A stretch of DNA of 64,000 nt from Vibrio sp. HI00D65 (GCF_001635455.1 NZ_LWEH01000123.1:62001-126000), one strand, 5' to 3'. Shown: positions 1 to 8,841, counted from the stretch's first letter. Made by a program: numbers and translations. Notes: a model not told the origin generated them from the letters alone.

Positions 1-996
1 ATCACTGACCAAGCTCGTGAGCTTGCGAAATACACTGCACTGAACATCTTCACCATCACAGGTGGTGTGATGTACCAAGAGCACGCAGACATTCTTGGCA
101 CTACCCAAGACATCGTTGTTGCGACTCCAGGCCGCCTAATGGAATACATCGAAGCTGAGCGCTTTGATTGTCGTGCAATTGAATGGCTGATCCTAGATGA
201 AGCAGATCGCATGCTAGACATGGGCTTTGGTCCTGTTGTTGATCGTCTATCTGCAGAGTGTCGCTGGCGTAAGCAAACTTTACTTTTCTCAGCAACGCTA
301 GAAGGTAAAGGTGTTGAAGGTTTCACTGAAGACCTACTGAACAACCCAGCAGAGATCGATGCAAAATCATCACTACGTGAACGTAAAAAGATCACTCAGT
401 GGTACCATCGTGCAGACACAGCAGAGCATAAACTCGAGCTGCTAAAACACATCATTACTAAAGAAGCTGAGCGTAGTATCGTCTTCTTAAAGACTCGTGA
501 GCGTTTAGGTGACCTGCGCGCGCTACTAGAGAGCGCTCAGATTCCATGTGCTTGGATTCAAGGCGAGATGCCCCAAGACCGTCGTAACAATGCGATTGCT
601 CGTTTCCGTGATGGCACTGTAAACGTGCTGTTAGCAACTGACGTAGCAGCTCGTGGTATCGACCTTCCAGATGTAAGCCACGTAATTAACTACGACATGC
701 CACGCACTGCTGATGTTTACCTACACCGAATTGGCCGTACGGCTCGTGCAGGTAAAAAAGGTAATGCGGTTTCTCTAATCGAAGCACACGATCAATTAAT
801 GATTGAACGCGTTGCTCGTTACACCAAAGAAGCAATCAAAGAGCGCTTCGTTGAAGGAATGCGCCCAACGCACAAGAAAGCCGCTGTAACGAAGAAAAAG
901 AAACCAAAGAAAGAAGATAAGAAAGCATTAGAGAAGCAGAAGCTCGCGAAGAAGAAAAAAATCGCGAAGAAAAAGAAAGCTGCAAAGAAAAAGTAA
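1..996 (+). CDS. srmB: ATP-dependent RNA helicase SrmB, 3' part (5' end outside window)
   Basis: DEAD-box RNA helicase that acts in assembly of the large ribosomal subunit. The frame is open from base 1, so the start, the Q motif and the Walker A motif lie off the left edge. Visible motifs in order: TPGR (near 124-135), DEAD within LDEADRMLDMGF (near 193-230), SAT (near 289), IVF, ATDVAARGID (near 640-665) and HRIGRTARAG (721-750). The wording RWRKQTLLFSATLEG and the RERKKI..WY block match SrmB rather than RhlE, DeaD or RhlB. The C-terminus is a tail of about 35 residues that is mostly lysine, presumably an RNA-binding extension. A terminator follows directly. Confidence 0.93.
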   Translation: MTDQARELAKYTALNIFTITGGVMYQEHADILGTTQDIVVATPGRLMEYIEAERFDCRAIEWLILDEADRMLDMGFGPVVDRLSAECRWRKQTLLFSATLEGKGVEGFTEDLLNNPAEIDAKSSLRERKKITQWYHRADTAEHKLELLKHIITKEAERSIVFLKTRERLGDLRALLESAQIPCAWIQGEMPQDRRNNAIARFRDGTVNVLLATDVAARGIDLPDVSHVINYDMPRTADVYLHRIGRTARAGKKGNAVSLIEAHDQLMIERVARYTKEAIKERFVEGMRPTHKKAAVTKKKKPKKEDKKALEKQKLAKKKKIAKKKKAAKKK

Positions 997-1029
997 TCTG
1001 CTGACTTGCTAACTTCTGAATGATTCAAC

Positions 1030-1065
1030 AAAAAGCCCCATGCAGCGAACTGCATGGGGCTTTTC
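1030..1065. terminator. Bidirectional rho-independent terminator between srmB and yaaA
   Basis: Perfect stem AAAAGCCCCATGCA / TGCATGGGGCTTTT with a 6-nt loop and T-runs on both strands. It serves the convergent srmB (+) and yaaA (-). Confidence 0.9.
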
Positions 1066-1114
1066 TATATCTAGTTGGTATCTAGCGTAAACTTGTACCT
1101 TGAATAAACAACGT

Positions 1115-1891
1115 CTAGTTTTGCTCTTCACGCTTGAAGACTAGCTCTTTCGCGTTCGATTCTTCTTCTACGAAGTAGTAACCCGCGGTATCAAACTTAG
1201 TAAGCGCTTCAATTGAGTCCACTTTGTTCTCAATGATGTAGCGAGCCATCATGCCACGCGCCTTTTTCGCGTAGAAACTGATCACCTTGTATTGACCATT
1301 CTTGCAGTCTTTGAATACTGGTGTAATCACTTGGCCATCCAAGTTCTTTGGTTTTACCGCTTTGAAGTACTCGTTAGATGCTAGGTTGATCAGCACATTG
1401 TCGCCTTGAGCGTTCAACGCTTCATTCAGCTTGTCTGTGATGATATTGCCCCAGAACTGGTACAAGTTAGTACCGCGAGCATTCGCTAAACGCGTGCCCA
1501 TTTCTAGACGGTAAGGTTGCATCAAATCAAGTGGCTTTAGTAAGCCGTAAAGACCAGAAAGCATACGCAGGTGGTTCTGTGCGTAGTCAAAATCTTCATC
1601 CGACAGTGTTTCAGCGTCTAGGCCTGTGTATACATCACCTTTGAAGGCAAGGATGGCTTGACGTGCATTCTCTTGGGTAAAAGTTTCGCTCCACTGCTCA
1701 AAGCGCGCTACGTTCAACCCTGCGATCTTATCGCTCACTTTCATCAATGCAGAGACATCTACTGGTGTCAGCTTGCGGCACTCTTCAATCAGTTCAGCAG
1801 AGTGTTCAACAAACTCAGGCTGACTAAAGCGTTCTGTCGCTAATGGTGATTCGTAATCAAGTGTTTTGGCTGGAGACACGACAACTAACAT
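1115..1891 (-). CDS. yaaA: Peroxide stress resistance protein YaaA (DUF328)
   Basis: Full-length YaaA family protein of 258 residues, the same length as E. coli YaaA. In E. coli it belongs to the peroxide response and lowers intracellular free iron during H2O2 stress; it also binds DNA. Diagnostic stretches are the N-terminal [12 protein letters not shown], the central [14 protein letters not shown] and [20 protein letters not shown], and the C-terminal [19 protein letters not shown]. It lies next to the alanine symporter gene, as yaaA-yaaJ do in E. coli, which supports the assignment. No OxyR site was identified upstream. Confidence 0.95.
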   Translation of the reverse strand: MLVVVSPAKTLDYESPLATERFSQPEFVEHSAELIEECRKLTPVDVSALMKVSDKIAGLNVARFEQWSETFTQENARQAILAFKGDVYTGLDAETLSDEDFDYAQNHLRMLSGLYGLLKPLDLMQPYRLEMGTRLANARGTNLYQFWGNIITDKLNEALNAQGDNVLINLASNEYFKAVKPKNLDGQVITPVFKDCKNGQYKVISFYAKKARGMMARYIIENKVDSIEALTKFDTAGYYFVEEESNAKELVFKREEQN

Positions 1892-2040
1892 AACTTTACC
1901 CTAATCGGTTATCTAACTGGATGCTGCTAGAGTATAGAAAAAACATCAACTTGTCTTTATGAGTCTTCCTATTACTTTGATAGATGATTCTAACCACCCA
2001 CTTTCAATCATCAAAAGTCGCTGAGAATGGAAACGCAGGC

Positions 2041-2074
2041 AAAGAAAAAGGCTAAGGTCGAGACCTTAGCCTTT
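2041..2074 (-). terminator. Rho-independent terminator of the alanine symporter gene
   Basis: Stem AAAGGCTAAGGTC / GACCTTAGCCTTT. On the minus strand it is followed by TTTTTCTTT, about 40 nt after the symporter stop codon. Confidence 0.85.
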
Positions 2075-2113
2075 GCAATCGTTTAAGATGAGCGCTTTAT
2101 CGCTCCAACAAGA

Positions 2114-3541
2114 TTACTTCTTGTTGTTGTCCCAAATACCATCTTCCAGTTGAGACTTAAGCTCAGGGAAATCATTTGCATCAAATGTCGGTACTTTACC
2201 CGCGTCAAGTTGGCGGTTGTAGTCCTTCGCTAGCTTAATAACGATACCTGACAGCAAGATAATCGCCACCAAGTTAACAATCGCCATTAGACCCATCGAT
2301 ACGTCAGCCAGTGCCCATACCGTAGGTAGCGTTGCAAGAGAACCAAACATAACCATACCCAGTACAATAATACGGAATAGCACTAGACCTTTCTTATTGT
2401 TGTGCTCTAGGAAAATCAGGTTCGTTTCAGCGTACGAGTAGTTTGCAATGATTGAAGTGAAAGCGAAGAAGAAAATCGCTACCGCTACAAAGATGCCGCC
2501 CCAAGAGCCCACTTGTGCTGTTAGTGCGCGTTGAGTCAGCTCGATACCTGTTACTTCACCGTGTGGTACATACTCACCAGACATCAGGATGATTGCTACT
2601 GTTGCAGAACAGATAACGATCGTATCCATGAATACACCTAGCATTTGTACATAACCTTGTGATGCTGGGTGCGGTGGGTAAGGCGTAGCAGAAGCTGCTG
2701 CGTTTGGCGCAGAACCCATACCCGCTTCGTTCGAGAACAGACCACGTTTGATACCGTTAATCATCGCTTGTGCAATTGCGTAACCTAGACCACCCGCAGC
2801 CGCTTCTTGCAGGCCGAATGCACTCTTGAAGATAAGAGCGATCACTTCAGGTACTCTCTCAATGTTCGCAAACATGATGAACAGCGCAATAGCAAGGTAA
2901 GCCAATGCCATGATTGGAACAATGATTTCTGCTGTACGTGCGATCTTCCTGATACCACCGAAGATAACGAATGCAGAGATAATTACGATACCAACACCTG
3001 TGTAGCTGCGTTCAAAGTCAAACGCTGTATTCATTGCACTTGCGATTGCGTTCGCTTGAACCGCGTTGAATACAAGACCGAATGCGATGATTAGGAAGAT
3101 AGAGAATAGAACCCCCATCCAACGCATGCCTAGGCCTTTCTCCATGTAGTATGCAGGGCCACCACGGTAGTTACCGTCGTTATCGCGTGTTTTGTATAGC
3201 TGTGCTAGCGTACTTTCTGCAAAAGATGTTGCCATACCTAGCATTGCAATTAGCCACATCCAGAAGATAGCACCAGGGCCACCAGCGGTAAGTGCTACAG
3301 CAACACCAGCCATGTTACCCGTACCAACACGAGCAGCAAGACTAGTACAAAGAGCTTGGAAAGAAGAGATACCAGCACTGTCTGCTTTGCGGCTGTTCTT
3401 TAGAACAGAGAACATGTGGCCGAAATGGCGGAATTGAATAAAGCCTAGTCGTACGGTGAAGTAGATACCCACACCAACCAGTAAATAAACTAAGATAGAT
3501 CCCCAAAGGAGATCGTTCATCAAATTGATTAAGTCTGTCAC
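2114..3541 (-). CDS. Alanine/glycine:sodium symporter (AGCS family, YaaJ/AlsT type)
   Basis: Inner-membrane secondary transporter that takes up alanine or glycine with Na+. About ten to eleven hydrophobic segments span the protein. The family signature SLAARVGTGNMAGVA occurs about 65 residues in, and RGLFSNEAGMGSAPNAAA in the middle is also typical. I chose the GTG at 3541 (VTDLINLMNDLLWGS) because AGG lies 5 nt upstream; an in-frame ATG at 3568 would add nine residues. Total length of about 475 residues is normal for the family. It shares its neighbourhood with yaaA but has its own terminator. Substrate preference cannot be read from sequence. Confidence 0.9.
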   Translation of the reverse strand: MTDLINLMNDLLWGSILVYLLVGVGIYFTVRLGFIQFRHFGHMFSVLKNSRKADSAGISSFQALCTSLAARVGTGNMAGVAVALTAGGPGAIFWMWLIAMLGMATSFAESTLAQLYKTRDNDGNYRGGPAYYMEKGLGMRWMGVLFSIFLIIAFGLVFNAVQANAIASAMNTAFDFERSYTGVGIVIISAFVIFGGIRKIARTAEIIVPIMALAYLAIALFIMFANIERVPEVIALIFKSAFGLQEAAAGGLGYAIAQAMINGIKRGLFSNEAGMGSAPNAAASATPYPPHPASQGYVQMLGVFMDTIVICSATVAIILMSGEYVPHGEVTGIELTQRALTAQVGSWGGIFVAVAIFFFAFTSIIANYSYAETNLIFLEHNNKKGLVLFRIIVLGMVMFGSLATLPTVWALADVSMGLMAIVNLVAIILLSGIVIKLAKDYNRQLDAGKVPTFDANDFPELKSQLEDGIWDNNKK

Positions 3542-3568
3542 GTGAACCTCGTAATTGAGTTTAAGCAC

Positions 3569-4250
3569 CGATCATGCTTCCAAGCCTTCCTCTAGATCAC
3601 CTATGCCAGTGTCAATAGTTGTATCGGCATTAGTTTTATATTTATTTGTTACGATCTAGATTGTAAATGTCGCTTCATGCATCCATTTTACGTATCGGTG
3701 TATTTTTGACGGGCGGATAATGCAGCGAGATGATCTAAAAATCAATATGCAAATTAATTTATATAAAAATGACATTTCACTAATATCACACCTTTTGTTA
3801 ACAAAACCTTCAACAATCCAGCCCAATAAAAGTCACATTATCGGGACATCCTATCAACATCCACAGTCGCCCTACCTCGACAAGAACGACATCCCATAAA
3901 AATGACTCCAGCCTAGGTTTTACAAGGTATAGTGAAGTTCTGCGTTTTTTCTAGGACGATAAGTGACTCTCCAGTAAAGCGTAATATGCAGTTGAATGCA
4001 TCGTCGATAAAGTGCTATTCCTTTCGCACAATGAATTAACATTCAACAACCTGTAATTTAATCGTTTACTTCAGTTTGTTTGCTCACTTTTTACACATAA
4101 AAATCACCACAATGTGTGAGCATGCATAAAAAATGAGAACAAAACCTTCATGGATTTGAAACAAATGAGAAACAAATCAAGGTTATTGTGAACCTAATTA
4201 TGATATTTAATAGTTCGTAAGAACTAGTCCCACGGAAGGAGATATGGCTT
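3569..4250. other. 682-bp intergenic region, no gene seen
   Basis: AT-rich sequence between the divergent symporter gene and the DUF3545 gene. I find no open frame with a Shine-Dalgarno and no T-tailed hairpin. A small palindromic hairpin TAGTTC-GTAA-GAACTA lies at 4211-4226, just before the DUF3545 ribosome binding site. Both promoters must be in this region, but no convincing sigma-70 pair was picked out. Confidence 0.5.
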
Positions 4251-4439
4251 ATGGATAACTTTCAATTCGATGAAATATCAGAACTAGAAATGCCACGTTC
4301 AACTCAGAAAACACGCTCTAAACCACTCAAGCGTAAGTGGCGTGAAATTGAGGCAATCAATGACCGTAGACAGCTTGAGAAAGAGCTACGAGAGATGAAC
4401 CTAGGACTTGATTTCAGCCTTGACGATATAAAGCTTTAA
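4251..4439 (+). CDS. Small DUF3545 family protein, function unknown
   Basis: A 62-residue soluble protein with an acidic N-terminus (DNFQFDEISELE), a basic middle (KTRSKPLKRKWREIEAINDRRQ) and an acidic tail. The RKWREIEA stretch is what I recall as the hallmark of DUF3545, a family of short gammaproteobacterial proteins common in Vibrio. The start is well set: AAGGAG at 4236-4241 lies 9 nt before the ATG. An earlier ATG at 4244 encodes only four codons. The gene stands alone and has its own terminator. The central part is probably helical; an RNA- or protein-binding role is only a guess from charge. Confidence 0.8.
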   Translation: MDNFQFDEISELEMPRSTQKTRSKPLKRKWREIEAINDRRQLEKELREMNLGLDFSLDDIKL

Positions 4440-4464
4440 TCGGCACGATAAGAAAACAGATAGC

Positions 4465-4492
4465 AAAAGGCACCTATGAAGGTGCCTTTTTT
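4465..4492 (+). terminator. Rho-independent terminator after the DUF3545 gene
   Basis: Stem AAAAGGCACCT / AGGTGCCTTTT with an ATGA loop and a run of Ts, 26 nt after the stop codon. Confidence 0.9.
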
Positions 4493-4582
4493 ATTTCATC
4501 AAGTGACGTTTCAACCTTCAAACCCCTTTATATACCTTTAATAAAGGGACCCCTCTACTACAAAGAGAGCGATATCGAGGTG

Positions 4583-5134
4583 CTAAACACATTCTTGCTC
4601 ATTTTGTCGCACGCGATCAGCGAGTTGACGATACTGGTCAGCAATCGTATCTCCAAACACAGGATCATCTTCTGGCTGAAGCCATTGCGATTCAACTTTT
4701 TGCCAATCCTTCACCGTAAATGCTTGCACGATCATTGGTAGTATCTGCTTCTCTTCATACTCCATGTGTTTCCGTTGCGCTTTCACAAAGGATTCAAGCA
4801 GGTCGATAAAGACCTGTTGCGGTACCACCGCATCTTGGAGAATCATATCGACAACACCCAGAAAATCGACCGTTTTCTCCGATAACAACTGGTGTTCTGA
4901 CTCCAAGTCCTCAATCGCTGGATCACTGCCATATTGCTTTAGGTAGTAGCGATAAATGACGTCTTCTTTAGGGTGATGAACTTTGTCTGAATGGTTCATC
5001 AAGTAATGAACCACCTCAGCGATCAGGCTATAGTTTATCTCTTGCTCCTGCTTTAGCAGCTCTAACTTATTGTTGAGTATTGCGAGTAACCGAGCCATAT
5101 AGCCATGCTCTCGTCTTATCCTTTCAATCATCAT
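4583..5134 (-). CDS. Hemerythrin HHE cation-binding domain protein
   Basis: Soluble helical protein of about 183 residues from the chosen start. Hemerythrin-type di-iron ligands are visible in sequence order: His in RREHGYM near the N-terminus, the HHPKED pair of helix 2, EHQ of helix 3, and HMEYEEKQILP in helix 4, the usual H-x3-E pattern. Such domains bind O2 or NO, or act in repair of iron centres; which applies here is unknown. I chose the ATG at 5134 because GGAG lies 9 nt upstream; an in-frame GTG at 5158 would add eight residues but has no good ribosome binding site. No strong terminator follows, only a weak hairpin near 4525-4550. Confidence 0.85.
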   Translation of the reverse strand: MMIERIRREHGYMARLLAILNNKLELLKQEQEINYSLIAEVVHYLMNHSDKVHHPKEDVIYRYYLKQYGSDPAIEDLESEHQLLSEKTVDFLGVVDMILQDAVVPQQVFIDLLESFVKAQRKHMEYEEKQILPMIVQAFTVKDWQKVESQWLQPEDDPVFGDTIADQYRQLADRVRQNEQECV

Positions 5135-5220
5135 AGTATGGCACTCCATTACACCCACTATTTATAAGTGTATATGAAGATACCGAGTTATGATTTGACC
5201 CTGCTCAGAAAACAACCAAG

Positions 5221-5901
5221 CTACATTTCTGCTGGTAGGCGCCAGTCGACAGGTTGCTGCTCCATAGAAGATAGCAGTTTATTAGCCGTTGAAAAATGCT
5301 GACAGCCAAAGAAACCTCGACGTGCTGATAGTGGCGAAGGGTGAGGCGCGGCTAACACATGGTGCTTCTGGACATCAATTGCTTGTCCCTTCTTCTGGGC
5401 ATGTGCACCCCATAATAAGAAAATGATCGGCTCAGAGCGCTGGTTTAGTTCAGCAATCATCGCATCGGTAAAAGTTTCCCAGCCACATTTTGCATGTGAG
5501 TGTGCTTGTGCCTCTTCTACAGTCAAAACAGTGTTCAACATCAACACCCCTTGTGATGCCCAAGCTTCAAGGTAACCATGGTTAGGTGCTTCAAAACCTT
5601 CGATATCTTGTGCCAGTTCTTTGTACATGTTGCGCAGAGAAGGCGGGATTTTAACGCCGGGCAATACAGAGAAAGCCAAGCCGTGTGCTTGATGAGCACC
5701 GTGATAAGGGTCTTGTCCTAGGATAACGACTCGCACAGATTCAAAGGGCGTCATATCGAAAGCGCTAAATACCTGCTCCTGAGGTGGGTAGATGGTTTTC
5801 CCACTATTACGTTGCTGTTCGACATAAGCGAGAACACTTTGAAAGTACTCTTTTTCACGCTCGTCATTAATAATGGATTCCCAAGTCTTTGGTGCGCTCA
5901 T
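5221..5901 (-). CDS. ung: Uracil-DNA glycosylase (family 1)
   Basis: Removes uracil from DNA as the first step of base excision repair. The 226-residue protein has the water-activating motif GQDPYH at residues 62-67, the uracil-binding LMLNTVLTV segment, and the DNA-intercalating loop HPSPLSA near the C-terminus, all intact. The ATG at 5901 (MSAPKTW) is preferred over an in-frame TTG at 5916 because GGGAAG lies about 8 nt before it. It lies two genes away from nfo, a second base-excision repair gene, but a terminator and a small gene separate them. Confidence 0.97.
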   Translation of the reverse strand: MSAPKTWESIINDEREKEYFQSVLAYVEQQRNSGKTIYPPQEQVFSAFDMTPFESVRVVILGQDPYHGAHQAHGLAFSVLPGVKIPPSLRNMYKELAQDIEGFEAPNHGYLEAWASQGVLMLNTVLTVEEAQAHSHAKCGWETFTDAMIAELNQRSEPIIFLLWGAHAQKKGQAIDVQKHHVLAAPHPSPLSARRGFFGCQHFSTANKLLSSMEQQPVDWRLPAEM

Positions 5902-5934
5902 CGTTTTACTTCCCAATAATCAAGATCTCTAGAC

Positions 5935-5996
5935 AAAAAATAGCTGTATCGGCTAACTGTCCTAAATAAGGATCTAGTTATACCTCATACAGCTAT
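5935..5996 (-). terminator. Large structured rho-independent terminator upstream of ung
   Basis: A perfect 10-bp outer stem (5940-5949 ATAGCTGTAT with 5987-5996 ATACAGCTAT) encloses inner pairings TAACT/AGTTA (5954-5958 with 5976-5980) and TCCT/AGGA (5960-5963 with 5969-5972). On the minus strand the stem is followed by six Ts. It lies about 70 nt after the stop of the small His-rich gene, so it most likely ends that transcript. Confidence 0.72.
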
Positions 5997-6067
5997 CAAT
6001 AAACATGATGTGCTGGCTTCATTTGTTGATGAATCATAATAATCAGCTCAAGTTGTGTTGATCTCGA

Positions 6068-6190
6068 TTAACCACTTTTTTGTTGAGTGCGATGATGACC
6101 ATGACTATGAATATGACGATTTGGCGCAGGTAAGCGAGCTGCAGCATGGGTAGTTGGAGACGTTCTTGGGGTAGGAGTTTTAGAATACAT
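6068..6190 (-). CDS. Small His/Pro/Thr-rich protein, 40 residues, unknown
   Basis: I do not recognise this gene. The open frame has 40 codons, starting with an ATG at 6190 that has an unusually strong Shine-Dalgarno (AGGAGGG at 6198-6204, spacing 7 nt). The N-terminal half is Thr/Pro-rich (MYSKTPTPRTSPTT) and the C-terminal half is His-rich (NRHIHSHGHH), ending in RTQQKSG; it has no membrane segment. The His cluster could bind metal, but this is a guess. A structured terminator lies downstream at 5935-5996, so it is probably a one-gene transcript between nfo and ung. It could instead be a regulatory RNA with a fortuitous frame. Confidence 0.55.
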   Translation of the reverse strand: MYSKTPTPRTSPTTHAAARLPAPNRHIHSHGHHRTQQKSG

Positions 6191-6297
6191 AATGGCACCC
6201 TCCTCTATAAAACAGTGAACTACATATTCACCTAATCGCTATGAAAGAAAGATGCCAGTTTCGATAAAACGGAGAAGATTAATTTTCCCCTCTATTA

Positions 6298-7206
6298 TTA
6301 CGCTTCGCTATTCTCAACCGTTGCTGCGTGGTGAAACATTCTAAGCTTTTGAATTTCCTCTTTCCAAATCGTTGAATCAATCGTTTCTAAGATAAGAGGG
6401 ATACCATTAAAGCGAGAATCTGAGGCAACATACTCGAAACAATCCCAGCCAATTTCACCTTTTCCTAAAGAATGGTGTCTATCAACTCGGCTCGCGAACT
6501 CAGCCTTTGAATCATTGATGTGCATTGCTCTTAGATAGTGCATACCCACGATACGGTCAAATTCAGCGAAAGTGTGTTCACACGCTTCTTTTGTTCTTAG
6601 GTCATAACCCGCAGTAAAGGTATGACAAGTATCTAAACACACACCAACACGTGACTTATCTTCTACTTGCTCGATGATCTCTGCTAGGTGCTCAAACTTC
6701 CAACCCAAGTTAGTACCTTGGCCTGATGTATTCTCAATCACCGCAATCACATCTGGAACAGCTTGATGAGCGAGGTTGATCGACTCAGCGATCTTAGCCA
6801 AGCATTCACTTTCTGAGATTTTCTTTAAATGACTCCCAGGATGAAAATTTAGTAGTGTTAGACCAAGCTGATTACAACGCTCCATTTCGTCAATAAAGGC
6901 AGCGCGCGATTTCTCTAGCTTTTCTTCTTCTGGTGCGCCGAGGTTAATCAAGTAGGAGTCGTGAGGAAGAATGTGCTCCGCTGAAAAACCTAACATCTTA
7001 CAGCTGGCTTTGAAGGCGCTAATGGTTTTAGCTTCTAACGGCTTTGCTGCCCACTGCCTCTGGTTTTTAGTAAACAGTGCGAATGCATTAGCACCTATCT
7101 CTCGAGCTCTCATTGGAGCCTGATCAACACCACCAGCGGCCGACACATGAGCGCCAATAAACTTAATATTTGTTTTAGGTTTTGACGATGAAATTTTGTT
7201 TGTCAT
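6298..7206 (-). CDS. nfo: Deoxyribonuclease IV (endonuclease IV, AP endonuclease)
   Basis: Zinc-dependent AP endonuclease of base excision repair; it also removes 3' blocking groups. Typical blocks are [16 protein letters not shown] near the N-terminus, [20 protein letters not shown], the [12 protein letters not shown] segment with metal ligands Asp and His, [18 protein letters not shown] and ILETI (catalytic Glu). The protein has 302 residues, about 17 more than E. coli Nfo, all in a polar N-terminal extension ([12 protein letters not shown]); translation could start at a later point but no better ATG exists. The Shine-Dalgarno is weak. Confidence 0.95.
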   Translation of the reverse strand: MTNKISSSKPKTNIKFIGAHVSAAGGVDQAPMRAREIGANAFALFTKNQRQWAAKPLEAKTISAFKASCKMLGFSAEHILPHDSYLINLGAPEEEKLEKSRAAFIDEMERCNQLGLTLLNFHPGSHLKKISESECLAKIAESINLAHQAVPDVIAVIENTSGQGTNLGWKFEHLAEIIEQVEDKSRVGVCLDTCHTFTAGYDLRTKEACEHTFAEFDRIVGMHYLRAMHINDSKAEFASRVDRHHSLGKGEIGWDCFEYVASDSRFNGIPLILETIDSTIWKEEIQKLRMFHHAATVENSEA

Positions 7207-7367
7207 TAAATCACTTCACACTTTCAGAATACATCATAAATAAAGGGCCCTATCGGTTACTGCTCAATAAAAGTGCAACAAATGTGGTAAAATTACAACA
7301 AATATAACCGTCAAATATTTTTTATAGTTTAAAATATTTTGTAATCACATTGTTTTCAAGGGCTTTA

Positions 7368-7381
7368 TTGATTCACCTCAA
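7368..7381 (+). promoter_or_regulatory. Upstream FNR-type box of grcA
   Basis: TTGATTCACCTCAA matches nine of ten fixed positions of the FNR consensus TTGAT-N4-ATCAA. Its centre (7374.5) is exactly 53 bp upstream of the centre of the second box, the same spacing as the two FNR sites of E. coli yfiD (at -93.5 and -40.5). Confidence 0.7.
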
Positions 7382-7420
7382 AATAACTACCTTTTTAGGA
7401 GTATGGTTTTTGGTTGTTTT

Positions 7421-7434
7421 TTGACTTAAGTCAA
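7421..7434 (+). promoter_or_regulatory. Proximal FNR-type box of grcA
   Basis: TTGACTTAAGTCAA is a perfect 14-bp palindrome and differs from the FNR consensus by one base in each arm. With its centre at -40.5 the start of transcription would be near 7468. An AT-rich -10 candidate (TATATT or TATTAT, within 7457-7466) fits a class II FNR-activated promoter. Confidence 0.75.
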
Positions 7435-7532
7435 TATTAACCCATCAAATATTAGGTATATATTATCCAGCTCAATAAAAATCGAAAGTTAACACCATAA
7501 TCAAACCACATTCAGTGGACTAGGAGATAGTT

Positions 7533-7910
7533 ATGATCCAAGGTATTCAAATTACTAAAGCTGCAAACGACGACCTACTAAACTCAATCTGGCTACTAGA
7601 CAGCGAAAAGAATGAAGCTCGTTGTGTTGCAGCTACTGCTGGTTTCGAAGCTGACCAAGTTATCCCGGCTGCAGACCTAGGTGAGTACGAGAGCCGTGAA
7701 GTTGCTATCGAAGCAGCACCACGTATCGAAGGTGGCCAACACCTAAACGTTAACGTTCTTAAGCGTGAAACACTAGAAGACGCAGTTGCTCACCCAGAGA
7801 ACTACCCACAGCTAACTATCCGTGTATCGGGTTACGCTGTACGTTTCAACTCTCTAACAACTGAACAGCAGCGTGACGTTATCGCACGTACGTTCACTGA
7901 GTCTCTATAA
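7533..7910 (+). CDS. grcA: Autonomous glycyl radical cofactor GrcA (YfiD)
   Basis: Stress-induced spare glycyl-radical domain that restores pyruvate formate-lyase activity after oxygen cleaves its radical loop. It has 125 residues (127 in E. coli). The radical site lies in [10 protein letters not shown], with the glycine at residue 100. The N-terminus [23 protein letters not shown] is typical. Codon use is strongly biased to highly expressed codons. An AGGAG Shine-Dalgarno precedes the ATG. Two FNR boxes 53 bp apart in the promoter predict strong induction without oxygen, in keeping with the protein's job. A terminator follows. Confidence 0.97.
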   Translation: MIQGIQITKAANDDLLNSIWLLDSEKNEARCVAATAGFEADQVIPAADLGEYESREVAIEAAPRIEGGQHLNVNVLKRETLEDAVAHPENYPQLTIRVSGYAVRFNSLTTEQQRDVIARTFTESL

Positions 7911-7937
7911 TCTCAGAAACTAGAGTGTTAAAGATTT

Positions 7938-7970
7938 AAAAAGCTTGGTCAGAAATGACCAAGCTTTTTT
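7938..7970. terminator. Rho-independent terminator after grcA
   Basis: Stem AAAAGCTTGGTC / GACCAAGCTTTT with a short loop and a T-run. The A-run on its left side means it could also act for the convergent FMN reductase gene. Confidence 0.88.
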
Positions 7971-8005
7971 CGTTTTTATGCTGCTCACATTTGCCGATAG
8001 AACGG

Positions 8006-8665
8006 TTAGGGCGCATTTCGTTGAGAAGGATCTCTAGTGAAGGCTTTTGCTAACGTCGTTGGATCCACCTTATCTCTCTGTAACGCTGCACCTTGTGCCC
8101 ACCACATCAACTGATGAAAGGTTCGGTTCATGTATTCATCCCATTGAGCTTGCTCTGACTCTTTGGCAACACAACCCTCTTCATCAAAGACCTCTTGTGC
8201 TTTAGATAGATGAATCATCGCAGAAACCGGTAAACAACCGAGTTCAGATAAGAAGGTACGCATCGAAACCGATGCTCTTGCCCCGCCCCACTGCCCCGCA
8301 GAATACGTCACAATCGCACTCGGCTTATACGAAAATAGCGAGCTACCAAAATGATTAAGAATCTTGGCCAATGCTGGGCTCATTGAATGATTGTATTCAG
8401 GGCTTACCATCACGTAGCCATCAGCTTTGGCAATCTTGTCCGCTAACTCAGCAAGGTGTGCAGGTACTTTGGAACGATGGTAAGAAAATTCAGGTTTAAA
8501 CACCTCGCCAAAGTCGTAATCCAGTGGATCGATGATTTCAACCGTATGCTCAGAGTGTTTATTCGTTAGGAGTTTTGCACACGCCTTACTGACTCTCATT
8601 CCTAATCGAGCAGGTCTTGGCGGTGTACTCTCACGTACAGAGCCAAGGAAAATCAAAAAATTCAT
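8006..8665 (-). CDS. NADPH-dependent FMN reductase family protein
   Basis: Flavodoxin-like fold protein of about 219 residues. The N-terminal FLIFLGSVREST is the FMN-phosphate loop, and VSPEYNHSMSPALAKILNHFG is the isoalloxazine-binding segment seen in NADPH-dependent FMN reductases and azoreductases. The ATG at 8665 is chosen because GGAGAAGGAT lies just upstream; a longer frame to 8716 has no ribosome binding site. The C-terminal 40 residues beyond the fold are polar. The physiological acceptor (quinone, azo compound, metal) cannot be told from sequence. Monocistronic, convergent with grcA. Confidence 0.82.
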   Translation of the reverse strand: MNFLIFLGSVRESTPPRPARLGMRVSKACAKLLTNKHSEHTVEIIDPLDYDFGEVFKPEFSYHRSKVPAHLAELADKIAKADGYVMVSPEYNHSMSPALAKILNHFGSSLFSYKPSAIVTYSAGQWGGARASVSMRTFLSELGCLPVSAMIHLSKAQEVFDEEGCVAKESEQAQWDEYMNRTFHQLMWWAQGAALQRDKVDPTTLAKAFTRDPSQRNAP

Positions 8666-8769
8666 ACTATCCTTCTCCGTTGAGCTTGGATTAAATCTGC
8701 TAACCAGATAAACCATTTAACCTTAAGAGATGACCTAAATAAAGTTAACTTCATAAACTATCGGGCAAT

Positions 8770-8803
8770 AAAAAAGGTGAATGATTGCTCATTCACCTTT
8801 TTT
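8770..8803 (-). terminator. Rho-independent terminator of the thr operon
   Basis: Stem AAAAAAGGTGAAT / ATTCACCTTTTTT with an 8-nt loop, 39 nt after the thrC stop. T-runs on both strands. Confidence 0.9.
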
Positions 8804-8841
8804 GTTATGGTCTAAATTCTACTGCTTATATCTATAACACA

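Larger units (their letters stand above)
7207..7532. other. nfo-grcA divergent intergenic region
   Basis: AT-rich 326-bp region holding the grcA promoter with two FNR-type boxes (listed separately) and the unmarked nfo promoter. No small gene was seen. Confidence 0.7.

Noticed and set aside
4525..4550. Hairpin CCCTTTAT / ATAAAGGG as a terminator for the hemerythrin-like gene
   Set aside because: Weak AT-rich stem with no T-run on the minus strand.
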